A stretch of DNA of 64,000 nucleotides, from the NCBI RefSeq assembly GCF_905147045.1, contig NC_065917.1:1-64000 (forward strand), read 5' to 3'. This document shows, one piece after another, positions 32,133-41,660 of the stretch. Under the pieces are notes generated by a model. It did no database searches, had not been told where the DNA came from, and saw only the letters and a program-made list of their open reading frames with translations. Made by a program: the position numbers and the translations under genes. The stretch comes from Nymphalis io (lineage: Eukaryota > Arthropoda > Insecta > Lepidoptera > Nymphalidae). How positions within the stretch are numbered: the stretch's first letter is position 1; each line of letters opens with the position of its first letter.

Positions 32133-32407
32133 TAGGTAGCTAACTGGGTAGGTATCACCCACTCATCAGATATTCTACCGCAAAACAGCAGTACTTGGTA
32201 TTGTTGTGTTCCGGTTTGAAGGGTGAGTGAGACAGTATAATTACAGGCACAAGGGACATAACGTCTCAGTTCCCAAGGTTGGTGGCGCATTTGCGATGTA
32301 AGCGATGGTTAACATTTCTTACAATGCCTATGTCTATGGGCGTTAGTGACCACTTACCATCAGGTGGCCCATATGCTCGTCCGCTTTCCTATTCTATAAA
32401 AAAAAAA
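32133..32407 (+). mobile_element. R300 retroposon, first of a direct pair
   Basis: Complete unit with a short A-rich end. With the same-orientation unit at 34505-34629 it flanks exons 4 and 5. Copies A and D have a single unit and no exons 4-5. Confidence 0.8.
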
Positions 32408-32927
32408 TACCTTTGATATCACACAACGGTTATTAATTGATATAAAACAAACAATTTATTAGGAAAACATTTTACTTGCTCGAAATATTTTATTAAATCA
32501 CGAAGGTTTTAAAAATATGCTAATTTTGACTGTTAACGCTGATAAAACGCAACCACGAGCTACAGTGTGTGCTTTCATACAGACCCTGTGGTCTTGACAG
32601 CTCAACGCCACGAGGTTATTCATTTTATAACACGGATTAAGAAAAAACAATAGCGTTTTTATGTGTCGTTTAAGCAATATATATGTATATTCAATTTGAG
32701 CGTATAATACAAACAATTTTATTGAGGTTGTGCTCGTGAAATATATCGATGCGATGCTCGTAGTTCCACTCGGGGCCGATAGGTGGCGCCGTTTCGAGTG
32801 ACGTACAACGTTAAGCGGCATGTCAAAAGCATAATAATGCCCCGGATACACACGTGTGGAGCTGTTAGTTAGCGAATCGTTTAATTAAAATGAATTTTGA
32901 TAGGCGGTTGACATTCAGCGAGATATT
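32408..32927 (+). other. Intron 3 sequence unique to copy C
   Basis: Non-coding. It occurs once in the window and holds no repeat I recognise. Confidence 0.4.
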
Positions 32928-33220
32928 TTTTTTTTATAGAATAGGAAGGCGGACGAGCATATGGGCCACCCGATGGGAAGTGGTCATCGACGTCCATAGA
33001 CATTGGCATTGTAAGAAATGTTAATCATCGCTCACATCATCAATGCGCCACCAACCTCGGGAACTAAGATGCTATGTCCCCCGTGCCTGTATTTACACTG
33101 GCTCACTCACCCTTCAAACAGGAACACAACAATACCGAGTACCGCTGGTCTGCGGTAGAATATCTGACGAGGGGGTGGGACCTACCCGGACGGGCTCGCA
33201 CAAAGCTCTCCCACCAGTAA
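32928..33220 (-). mobile_element. R300 retroposon, reverse copy
   Basis: T-run at 32928-32938, then aggaaggcggacgagcatat to tcccaccagtaa. It is oriented opposite to its two neighbours. The same copy, lacking its A-rich end, precedes exon 4 in copy B. Confidence 0.8.
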
Positions 33221-33272
33221 AAATATATCGTATTGTCACCCCGACACCTCAACACTTGCCCCCCCCCCGCAG

Positions 33273-33470
33273 CTGAAGTGGCAGCTGCGCTCGGGCGGCG
33301 GAACGGCGGTGTACGTGGTGGGCGTGCACGACTGCGGCGCGCTGCGCGGGCTGCGGGCGTCGCTGCGCGCACTGCGGGACATGGCGCGCGCGCTCGGCGC
33401 CGCGCTCGTGGGCGCGCGGGCCCGCCGCGTGGCGCCCGCGCGCGCCGTCACCGAGGTGTACATCCGCAAG
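33273..33470 (+). CDS. GTPBP2: GTPBP2-like, copy C, exon 4
   Basis: 66 intact codons after a poly-C tract and cag, ending CGCAAG before gtgggc; phase 0 at both ends. It encodes LKWQLRSGGGTAVYVVGVHD, an arginine- and alanine-rich helix (RGLRASLRALRDMARALGAA), then VTEVYIRK. This is the N-terminal domain that precedes the GTPase domain in GTPBP1/2 proteins. About 80 percent GC against an AT-rich intron background. This copy shows no stop, unlike copy B. Confidence 0.85.
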
Positions 33471-34320
33471 GTGGGCCCGCGTTCCCTGTTTTGGGAGATT
33501 TTCGGGACTTAATTAAAACTAAATAGGGTTATTAAATTTTACTTTTTAATGTTTATTATACATTTTTTTTAATTATAATATTTTTTGTTTTCCTCCTACA
33601 CCCGAAAACCGTTGCATTGTTTGTTTTTGTTTCCGTTATCAATAGTACTTCGGCATCTTTATATGGTACTGGATTAGCGTTCTCCTCATAAAGAATGGTT
33701 GCCACATATATTTCTATGTTACCCTCTTGACTCGGAATCTAATAATATTATAAATTCATGAAGAATGTTAAATAATGTTGTCGTTAGAAATTTATAAATA
33801 GGATAACGAATAAATTAAAATAACATATATACATATAACGAAGCACTTAGTTTATTAATGGACTCCGTATTTATTTGTTTCATTGTCGACGAGTCGATAT
33901 TTTTTATCGAATATCGGGACTTTTTTTAGCCGATGCTGGCAGCACTCACATGATAAATAATTATAGGTTATGAATAATAAAAACTGGAAAATCATATTAT
34001 CTTTAGGATTTTAATGCGATATAAGGTTCCCTCATGCTATGGCATAAATAAACATCACTGAGAAACTATATTATCTGTCGCTTTAACATGAAATAATACG
34101 ACACTGCACCACTGTATAACCATCGATATGATGTAAGGATTGTTTCTCGGCCTTTACACTGGATTAGAATCGTTTTCTAACATAAATATAAGCGAAAATT
34201 GAACATAAAACACAATGAACGCACCAACTGTCAAGTTTCAACAAACACCAACACTGGTTACAAGATAAGGGTCAAAAGAGTTGATAATTCTATCTCTGTC
34301 TAAACCTGTCTACGCTACAG
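33471..34320 (+). other. Intron 4 of GTPBP2 copy C
   Basis: AT-rich, no repeats recognised. It matches 13408-14424 with several indels, including loss here of about 85 bases next to the donor. Confidence 0.6.
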
Positions 34321-34432
34321 TACGTACTCGGTTCGCAGCTGGCGGACACGCAGCAGAGCGTCGAGCTGCGGGTCGCGCTGATGGGGGCGAACGAGGCGGG
34401 CAAGTCGACGCTCATAGGCGTTCTCACTCAAG
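34321..34432 (+). CDS. GTPBP2: GTPBP2-like, copy C, exon 5 (P-loop, G1)
   Basis: Acceptor ctacag, donor gtacgt; phase 0 to phase 1. It encodes QLADTQQSVELRVALMGANE, then AGKSTLIGVLTQ plus one base of glycine. GANEAGKST fits the GxxxxGK[ST] nucleotide-binding loop; vertebrate GTPBP2 has GNVDSGKST at this place. The sequence is intact. Confidence 0.9.
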
Positions 34433-34504
34433 GTACGTTCGTTATTATCTTGTTGAAGTCGTGAGTTCTAGTAACTAAATTAAATATTGAGTATTTAATT
34501 ACAG

Positions 34505-34629
34505 TTGGTGGCGCATTGGCGATGTAAGCGATGGTTAACATTTCTTGCAATGCCAATGTCTATGGGCGTTGGTGACCACTCACCATCAGGTGGCCCATAT
34601 GCTCGTCCGCCTTCCTATTCTATAAAAAA
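34505..34629 (+). mobile_element. R300 retroposon, 3' half, second of a direct pair
   Basis: From ttggtggcgcattggcgatg to the A-rich end at 34621-34629. In copy B the same unit starts about 32 bases earlier, so part was lost here. Confidence 0.75.
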
Positions 34630-34984
34630 AAAATATTTATAAGGCTTCGTATCCAGAAGTTTTTGATTCGATTATCATGTAGAGATCCTATACGTGTGTA
34701 CTCGTAATAAGGAGATGACGCCTTATCCCAGCTGTGGGTAAAAATGCTGTTACATTTTTAAACAAATTAAATGATACCTACTCAGTCGGGACAAAAATCG
34801 ACTTTGTTAATATTATATTGTAATATCATTTATTTTATCCTCAGATAAATATTTTATGGTCAAGAAACTGAGTTGTAATTACAATGGCAGTATAAAATTT
34901 GATCTTGAAATTGTAATGACGTCATTGGTTGATGGTATGTGAGCTGTTTGTAGTGCGCAATACAATAGTTTTTCTTTTCTACAG

Positions 34985-35100
34985 GTGAACTCGATAACGG
35001 TAGAGGGAGCGCTCGCCTGAACATGTTCAGGCATTTGCACGAAGTGAAAAGTGGTAGGACGTCCTCGCTCAGCCACGAGATACTCGGCTTCGATGCTCAG
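34985..35100 (+). CDS. GTPBP2: GTPBP2-like, copy C, exon 6 (G2, switch I)
   Basis: Acceptor ctacag, donor gtgcgc; phase 1 to phase 0. It encodes (G)ELDNGRGSARLNMFRHLHE, then VKSGRTSSLSHEILGFDAQ. The SGRTSS block carries the G2 threonine. Unlike copies A and D, the first bases GT keep the split glycine codon. Confidence 0.9.
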
Positions 35101-36206
35101 GTGCGCTAATGATTATTTTGACGTTTATTTAAATTAAGAATAATCCCCCACCCACTTGGAAAGCCCGGGCAAACACCACTGCACTTTGATGTGCTTAATT
35201 AATGGGCACATTGTCAGGAGATCTGCTTTTATGGGATGAAGTATTGCTATGTATATCCATCAACCCGCATTGAAGCTGCAAGTTAGAGCTCCAAATCACA
35301 AGTGGAGGGGAGGCCTTAGCCCAGCAGAGGTGTTATTTTTTTTATAATAAATAAATAGAAAAAAAAAGTAAAAGTAAGTTGTACACTAGAAGTGAGATTT
35401 GGAAGCGTGTAGACATTGTTTGCGCCTGAACTAATTTTCACCCTGGGATTATGTAAATGTCTATGTCCCACTGCTGGGCTAATCCCTCCCTCTTCTCCCT
35501 TTGATGAGGAGCTTATTCCAATACGCTGTTCCAATTTAGTGGTGCTAATCTGGGTTTTAACACGCTATCATTGGTAACGATTTACACATTCTATTCACTA
35601 CAATCTCGGTTCTCAATAGGATTAAGAGTGTGTGGGAATAGAGACTATCTGTGCTTCCACGCACACACAAGTACCATTATTAGTCCCGTGCAGTTGTCTA
35701 AACCGTTCGTATTCGTAACAGCCTGTGAATGTCCCACTGCTGGGCTAAAGGCGGGTTGGTGGAATACACATGTGGCAGAATTTCAGTGAAATTAGACACA
35801 TGCAGGTTTCCTCACGGTGTTTTCCTTCACCGTCAAGCAGAGATGAATTATAATCACAAATTAAGCACATGAAAATTCAGTGGTGCTTGCCCGGGTTTGA
35901 ACTCACGATCATCGGTTAAGATTCACGCGTTCTTACCACTGGGCCATCTCGGCTACTTGTCTAAACATTATCTAGTTTTCATACTCATTTTTCAATTATA
36001 TTAATCTTTGTAAAAGCTTCCGTTATTCTATTATCCAGTTGTATGATGGCGTATGTTACACCCAGTTAACGATAGATGGCGCTCAATCGAAATGTCACAT
36101 TCCTGAATCGCGCTGTCAAGATATTCGCTACGGAGTGTATATAGTGTAGAAGTGATTGTTTTTGTAATCTAATAAATTGTAGTTTCATTTACCTAATCCC
36201 AGGTAT
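35101..36206 (+). other. Intron 6, first part, of GTPBP2 copy C
   Basis: Non-coding. It includes decayed SINE pieces (35150-35335; 35450-35540) and a minus-strand SINE type 2 lacking a middle piece (35716-35955). From 36111 it shows the uninterrupted site gatattcgctacggagtgta, where copy D has a LINE insertion. Confidence 0.6.
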
Positions 36207-36349
36207 CAGTGTTGCAGAACTATCGATAGTTTGACCTCGAAAACTATTATCGACAGTACTTCCGAAAGTATCGTCTTGTGTCAATATTGTCGATATTATC
36301 GATAGTTACTATAGCTCTCTGTTCACAATACTATTGATAACTCGTTTGC

Positions 36350-36432
36350 CTGCCTCGTTGGTCTAGTGGCTTGATATAAGACCGCAGACCCCGGAGGTCC
36401 TGGGTTCAATTCCCAGGTCGGGCCAATAAAAC
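36350..36432 (+). mobile_element. SINE type 3 head, cut by LINE
   Basis: tcgttggtctagtggcttga to ttcaattcccaggtcggg; the body is missing from 36432, where the Dong/R4-like LINE starts. Copy D keeps the whole SINE (55928-56300). Confidence 0.7.
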
Positions 36433-36452
36433 ACACACTAACAGGAAAACGT

Positions 36453-37485
36453 ATGAAATGGACAAATGAATGCAATGAAGCAATTATTAGGATTTATTTC
36501 AAAATAACACAATTAGAGACTAATAAGACCGCTTATAGAAAACGTTTGTATGAAGAGTTTATAAACTTATACCCAGAGTTTACACACATTACAGAGCAAA
36601 GATTAGCGGATCAACGAAGGGCAATAATAAATAATAAATATATTAAACAAGATAGATTAACACTGATTAAACAACAAGTAGCAGATGAATTACATTATAC
36701 ACACACACTAACGGAAGACACAGATAATGAACATTTACAAACAACAGAACAAAGTAATATTACACACTACGATGCATTCAAATCTAATTCAGAAACAAAC
36801 TCACAAGCTAGGAAAATGCAAAACACTACAGTTACATGCACTGATTCCGTTACATCAACCCCTATCGATGAACAAAACATAGAAAGTATCACCCACGATC
36901 ATGATATGACTTTAGAAGAAAACACTGAAATAGAGAACACATTCGTTCATGCTCTAGAACATTTTTGTGATACTGAACCAACTAGCAGACCATACATTCC
37001 TAAACAAAGGACTTCTAAAATGTTTTCATTAATAATGAAATACATAGATACGATGATACTGACAAAATTTGTAAACACTGATACTGATTTTATCACTCTA
37101 CAGACAATAATTTACTGTGCAGCATGGACAGCAGCTAAATGTAATGGGGCAAGAATGACATTCTTAACCCAAAACAACCACCAAAACAAATCATACAGAA
37201 AACCTAGTTGGCAAAGAAGATTAGAAAATAAAATAAGGAAGTTGCGAGCCAATATAGGCAGGTTAACACAATTTATTAGAGGAAATAGAAACCCAAAAGT
37301 AGTAGCTGCAGTAGATCTCATAAAGACACAATATCAATCACACGCACAATATGAAAATACCAACACGCATATAGAACACTTCTTAGATACCTTAAAACAG
37401 AAACTCAATGCAGCAGCTAGTAGACTTAAGAGATATTTGACGTGTACTGCCCGTAAAATAGAAAACAAAACATTTGCTAATTTTT
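36453..37485 (+). pseudogene. Dong/R4-like LINE ORF, N-terminal part
   Basis: About 344 residues rich in T, N, K and E. The start MKWTNECNEAIIRIYFKITQ and the segment SWQRRLENKIRKLRANIGRL resemble the pre-RT region of R4-type elements. The frame leaves the element protein at the deletion point near 37485. Confidence 0.6.
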
Positions 37486-38286
37486 CAAGGAGACGCTCTA
37501 AGCCCCCTCTGGTTTTGCTTGGCCTTAAATCCTCTTTCACTCTTGTTAAATAAAACCAATACAGGATTCACACTTTACGGTAATAACACCCAATATAACT
37601 TATCACACCTCATGTACATGGACGATATAAAACTCTACTCTACTGACAAAAACACGCTGCTTGAGTTAGCAAGCATTACGGGACAGTTCTCAAAAGATAT
37701 TCACATGAAATTCGGAGTTGACAAGTGCAAAATTCTGTCAATCTCGAAAGGAAAAATCCTTAATAATAGCTACACACTCGAAACAGGTGAACAAATTGAA
37801 CCAATGGATGAACAAAGCACATATAAATACCTTGGTTTTAAACAATCTAGACAAATACTACAAACTACGACAAAACAAGAACTGCTTACAAAATTCTCGC
37901 ACCGATTAAATCTCGTATTAAAGACACACCTTAACTCTAAAAACACAATAAAAGCTATTAACACATTTGCCATACTCTTACTTACGTACTCTTTCGGAAT
38001 AATACAATGGTCAAAAAGTGGCATAAAAAAATTGCAGCGTACTATAAACACTCAATTCACTAAATATAGGAAACATCATCCAAAATCTTGTATTCAAAGG
38101 CTCACACTACCACGCAAAGAAGGAGGAAGGGGATTAATAGACATACACAATTTACACAATAAGCAGATACTCTCACTCAGACCATACTTCCATGATAAAT
38201 CCGAACACTCACCTCTACATAGACACGCAACAGAAATAGACAAAAAGCTTACACCATTAAACCTACATGACAAAACACTCAAGTAA
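37485..38286 (+). pseudogene. Dong/R4-like reverse transcriptase, C-terminal part
   Basis: It begins QGDALSPLWFCLALNPLS (RT block 4) and carries the catalytic MYMDDIKLYS, then KCKILSISKG, STYKYLGF and the thumb (RLTLPRKEGGRGLIDIHNLH). The finger blocks are lost. A stop follows LNLHDKTLK at 38284; downstream frames continue the protein with shifts. Confidence 0.8.
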
Positions 38287-38299
38287 ACGAACATATCAT

Positions 38300-38612
38300 A
38301 AGTAAACAACAACAAATGTTGGCATGGGCTGAAAAAATACTGCATGGGAGGCACCGAGCCTATTTGAACCAACCCCACGTCGACAAAGAGAAGTCGAACG
38401 AATGGCTCAATCGAGGTGAACTGTTCCCTGAGACCGAAGGTTTTATGCTCGCCATTCAAGACCAAATAATAGAAACTCGTAACTATAAGAAGTACATAAT
38501 GAAGGATAATAATCAACCTACTGACTTATGTAGACAATGTAACGCAGCCTCGCACAGACCGATTATAAGCATCGACATGATCAAGTTGCTGCAATCATAC
38601 ACCAACATTTAG
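38300..38612 (+). pseudogene. Dong/R4-like LINE, linker region
   Basis: The frame MLAWAEKILHGRHRAYLNQP, then ELFPETEGFMLAIQDQIIET and DLCRQCNAASHR. The CRQC pair is the start of the zinc-finger-like motif that precedes the endonuclease in this group. About 30 expected residues, including the histidine half, are missing after NAASHR. Confidence 0.65.
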
Positions 38613-38638
38613 CATACAAATATAAACTTATAACAGAA

Positions 38639-39091
38639 ATGAATCCATATTACAAATATAAACCGGAAAGTGTATTAGACACTAGAAACCACAAAATCTA
38701 CTGGGATAGAACAATAATAACTGACAAAACTATCTGTTATAATAGACCAGATATTACCGTTCATGATAAAATCAATAGAATCGTTTATCTTATCGATATA
38801 GCCGTTCCTAATTCACATAACATACAAACCACAATATCTGAAAAGTTAAGTAAATATCAAGATCTCGCCATAGAAATTAAAACGCAATGGAAAGCACAAA
38901 CAGTACACATAGTCCCAATAGTCCTATCATCCACAGGTATCGTGCTAAAATCCTTGACACAAAGTCTGAACACCTTACAAATGCCAGCGTATATCCTCCA
39001 TATACTTCAAAAAGCCATAATCCTTAACACCTGCCGTATCACCCGAAAGTTTATATCATCATCCACTTTATCATCAACGTTTTTAATATAA
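38639..39091 (+). pseudogene. Dong/R4-like restriction-like endonuclease
   Basis: The frame has NHKIYWDRTIITDKTI, then RPDITVHDK and YLIDIAVPNSHNI with downstream lysines. This is the PD...D layout of the restriction-like endonuclease at the end of R2/R4/Dong proteins. It ends at a TAA at 39089-39091. Confidence 0.75.
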
Positions 39092-39174
39092 GCAACACTC
39101 CTTAACGCTTGGCTGCAGCCCGCGTTTTCGGTTTAAACTCTTCGAAAGAAGAGAAACTTTAAAAGTTAAATAGA

Positions 39175-39437
39175 AATAATAATAATAATATTGGACATTA
39201 TTCACACACGGTCATCTGATCCCAAATTAAGCAGAGCTTGTGTTATGGAAACCAGACAACTGATATACTACATAAACTACTTTTCTTTTGTAAATACATA
39301 CTTATATAGATAATTACACCCAGACTCAGGACAAACAGACATGTTCATGCACACAAATGTCTGTCCTGGGTGGGAATCGAACCCACGACCTTTGGCATGA
39401 AAGGCAAGTAACTACCAACCACGCCAACCGGCTCGTC
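39175..39437 (-). mobile_element. SINE type 1
   Basis: The (TAA)n tail at 39175-39190, then ggacattattcacacacggt to the tRNA-like head ending gccaaccggctcgtc. It lies just after the LINE and before the right end of the hAT-like element. Confidence 0.8.
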
Positions 39438-39593
39438 AAAAAATCAATACGTCAATACTATCGAAAAATCATTGATTATCGATAGTCCAAAACTATCGAT
39501 TTTATCGATAATGGACTATCGACATGCAACACTACCCGGTATTACTTATACCTAAAATGAAAGTCATATAATGTATTACATTCATATAATTAG

Positions 39594-39758
39594 GGTAATG
39601 TCGTCAACTACGGTTGTTCCGAGCTGATGACAGCGGAGCGCATCGGAGAGAGGAGCGCCAAGCTGGTGTCTTTCCTGGACCTGGCGGGCCACAGCAAGTA
39701 CCAACGCACCACGCTCCACGGGCTCATGGGTTAGTCCCCGCACTACGCCATGCTCGTT
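39594..39758 (+). pseudogene. GTPBP2: GTPBP2-like, copy C, exon 7 (G3), with TAG
   Basis: Acceptor aattag, donor gtaagt; 55 codons, phase 0 at both ends. It encodes GNVVNYGCSELMTAERIGER, then SAKLVSFLDLAGHSKYQRTT and LHGLMG, a stop, and SPHYAMLV. DLAGH is the G3 motif. The stop is TAG at 39732-39734, where other GTPBP proteins have a tyrosine or another residue before the P of the SPHYAML-like block. This alone would truncate the protein inside the GTPase domain. Confidence 0.85.
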
Positions 39759-40384
39759 GTAAGTATGTTTATTTATTACTAGTTCCCATAAGTGTGGGGG
39801 GGGGGGGCTCAGATTTTAGGTATCCTAAGTCTTTTTCTATAGCCCTGATAACGTGTTTTCAAATTATTATTAGGTAAGGATTTTTTTGGAGTCCTGACAT
39901 ATCAAACCAAAAGTTAATTTTCATTTTATTGAATAAATATCTTATCTTAATAATACATTTTTACAAACAGCTCAAAATCAAAATAATTTATTCAGGTAAT
40001 AATATATAAACCTAACACCGGCTCAAACTGTAGATCCTACTAAAAATAATCGGCAAAAAACTAAACTCTTTTGCTACAATTAAACTATGTAAGAGTTTAA
40101 ACACAATTTTTTATCATATTTATAAACCCTTATCGAGCAATACGTCTTATTAATGAAAGTTTTTTAAGAGAGAGAGTTGGTTCCTCCTAACTGGCCTTGG
40201 CCAGTCTGGGTACGGGCCGCAGGGTTGCCCCCTAACCTGTCGTGTCTTTAATTTTTTGCCCGAGGGGCCAGGGTAACAGCGACCCAGTGGCTGTAAGTTT
40301 TTTAAATCAGCTACAAGATAATATTATAGATGGCACTGTAGTCATATTATCAACTTGTACTATAAAGTTCTTTTTTATTTCTAG

Positions 40385-40546
40385 ATTTCGGCAACAGCCG
40401 GTATAACTCGCATCACAGAAGAACACATCGGTCTTCTGCTGGCTTTGGACATGCCATTCTTCGCAGTCATCTACAAGTGTGAACTGGTTAGCAACATCAA
40501 TGCTGTTGTAGCGAGGCTGGCTCAATTGTTGGAACCCGCTAATAAG
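40385..40546 (+). CDS. GTPBP2: GTPBP2-like, copy C, exon 8 (G4 region, altered)
   Basis: Acceptor tttctag, donor gtcagt; 54 codons, phase 0. It encodes ISATAGITRITEEHIGLLLA, then LDMPFFAVIYKCELVSN and ARLAQLLEPANK. The block matches the TREHLGLALAL region of GTPBP1/2. Where the family has the guanine-specificity motif (T/S)KxD, this exon reads YKCE: the lysine is kept and the aspartate is replaced by glutamate. It is open but probably compromised. Confidence 0.85.
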
Positions 40547-40897
40547 GTCAGTAATTTTATTTTAAATAGCATCTATAAAGACTAGCTTATAAACTAGGTT
40601 ATTATTTCTTACATCAATGCTTTTGGGTGATGGTGACCACTTACCATCAGGTGGCCCAATTGCCCGTCCACACACATATAACATAAAGAGAAGCCGGGGG
40701 GGGGGGGGGGGGGAAGTTTAACAGATAAATAGATATATTTACTTTCCCATTTATAATATTAGTTTATATTGTAATTCGAAACATGCAGGTTTCCTCGCGA
40801 TGTTCTTCAAGGAGCACGAGATGATAAATCAGGGATGCTGTATAATATATAGATTTATTTAAATTTAAAGTAATGGTATATATTGGTATTATTACAG
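40547..40897 (+). other. Intron 8 of copy C with R300 fragment and poly-G
   Basis: An R300 fragment at about 40605-40680 (tgaccacttaccatcaggtg) is followed by a run of about 20 G at 40695-40713. The remainder is AT-rich and non-coding. Confidence 0.5.
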
Positions 40898-41007
40898 AAA
40901 CCGCTGTTAATAACTGACGAGAATATGGCAAGGAACTGCGTTGCGCCGCAAAAGTCGATACTGGACACCATAGACAATGTAGACGAGGAAATCAAAAAGG
41001 ATCAGGA
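40898..41007 (+). CDS. GTPBP2: GTPBP2-like, copy C, exon 9
   Basis: Acceptor attacag, donor gtgagt, ending two bases into a codon. It encodes KPLLITDENMARNCVAPQKS, then ILDTIDNVDEEIKKDQ. Position and the start (family: VPMLVTSEDD) fit the segment between G4 and G5. The following exon seems to need a different phase, so a small exon or a lesion lies between them. The same exon is inverted in copy D (56824-56933). Confidence 0.75.
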
Positions 41008-41129
41008 GTGAGTAGCTTCACAAGCCTTTATTTAACCCGAAGTGTTTCTGGGTGAACTCTTATATATGACTTTAAAACGAGTTCCATACTATTGGTAATG
41101 GTAATAATATTGTCTATAGCTACGCCAAC

Positions 41130-41245
41130 CACCCTTGCTAGATACTTGCCTTGCTAGATACTGAGTCTGTGTGTAATTGTCTATACAATAGTATATCAGT
41201 TGTCTGGTTGCCATAGTACAAGCTCTGCTTAGTTTCGGATCAGAT
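41130..41245 (+). mobile_element. SINE type 1 remnant
   Basis: tactgagtctgtgtgtaatt to tttcggatcaga, a decayed, headless copy. In copy D the inversion breakpoint lies in this SINE. Confidence 0.55.
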
Positions 41246-41278
41246 ATATATATATATATAGTTGAACGCAAATCACAG

Positions 41279-41400
41279 TAGTGTCGGCCGGCAGGGTGGC
41301 CGTGTTCCCGGTGAGCTGCGTGCGCGGCGCCGGCCTCAACGCGCTGCACGCGTGCCTGCTGGCGCTGGCGCCGCGCCGCGTCCTGCAGCGCCCCGAGGAC
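41279..41400 (+). CDS. GTPBP2: GTPBP2-like, copy C, exon 10
   Basis: After (TA)n and cacag; donor gtgagt. Reading from the third base it encodes VSAGRVAVFPVSCVRGAGLN, then ALHACLLALAPRRVLQRPED, matching the P-I-F.(L/V)S..(T/S)G..L..L..FL region (G5) of GTPBP1/2. Exon 9 ends with two spare bases and this exon begins with two, so the join is out of phase as seen. In copy D the acceptor reads cacgg. Confidence 0.8.
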
Positions 41401-41480
41401 GTGAGTGAACCATATGTTGCGCAGTTGACTAGTATCCTTTTTATTAAATTATAAATGTTATAATTTATGTCACTTTACAG

Positions 41481-41595
41481 GAGGCGTGCGAGTTTCAAAT
41501 AGACGAAATTTTCCACGTAGGGGACTCGACGGGGCCCGTTGTGGGGGGACTGCTCGCGCGAGGGCGACTCTACGAGGGCGACGAACTTATCATAG
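41481..41595 (+). CDS. GTPBP2: GTPBP2-like, copy C, exon 11
   Basis: Acceptor tttacag, donor gtgcgt; phase 0 to phase 1. It encodes EACEFQIDEIFHVGDSTGPV, then VGGLLARGRLYEGDELIIG. This is the start of the beta-barrel domain II (FQ(I/V)D..(Y/F).V...G.VV.G). Intact, and nearly identical in copy D (59104-59218). Confidence 0.9.
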
Positions 41596-41660
41596 GTGCG
41601 TTGCGTTCTGTTAGTTGTGAGATGAATAGAGCGACGTATATTTTACACCCCCTCCCCCAG

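Larger units (their letters stand above)
36433..39170 (+). mobile_element. Dong/R4-like LINE, internally deleted
   Basis: The N-terminal ORF (36453-37485), the RT from block 4 onward (37485-38286), a cysteine-containing linker (38300-38612) and a C-terminal restriction-like endonuclease (38639-39091) follow one another. RT blocks before QGDALSPL are deleted at about 37485. The overall plan (single ORF, C-terminal endonuclease) is that of the R2/R4/Dong group, not of the AP-endonuclease LINEs elsewhere in the window. Confidence 0.75.
36207..39534. mobile_element. hAT-like terminal-inverted-repeat element with nested insertions
   Basis: CAGTGTTGCA at 36207-36216 and its inverse TGCAACACTA at 39525-39534 (one mismatch) form termini, each followed inward by TATCGATAG-type sequence. 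The flanking 8-mers CCAGGTAT (36199-36206) and CCCGGTAT (39535-39542) match at 7 of 8 bases, the target-duplication size of hAT elements. No transposase is present. Between the ends lie a SINE type 3, a Dong/R4-like LINE and a SINE type 1. Confidence 0.65.

Noticed and set aside
36216..36345. Clustered TATCGATA motifs that could be DREF-type promoter elements
   Set aside because: They occur as part of the inverted termini of a transposable element inside an intron, with the mirror set at 39465-39522; no promoter context is seen.
40186..40300. Short palindrome ctggccttggccag with GC-rich flank, considered as a regulatory site
   Set aside because: It is a single occurrence in an intron with no supporting context.
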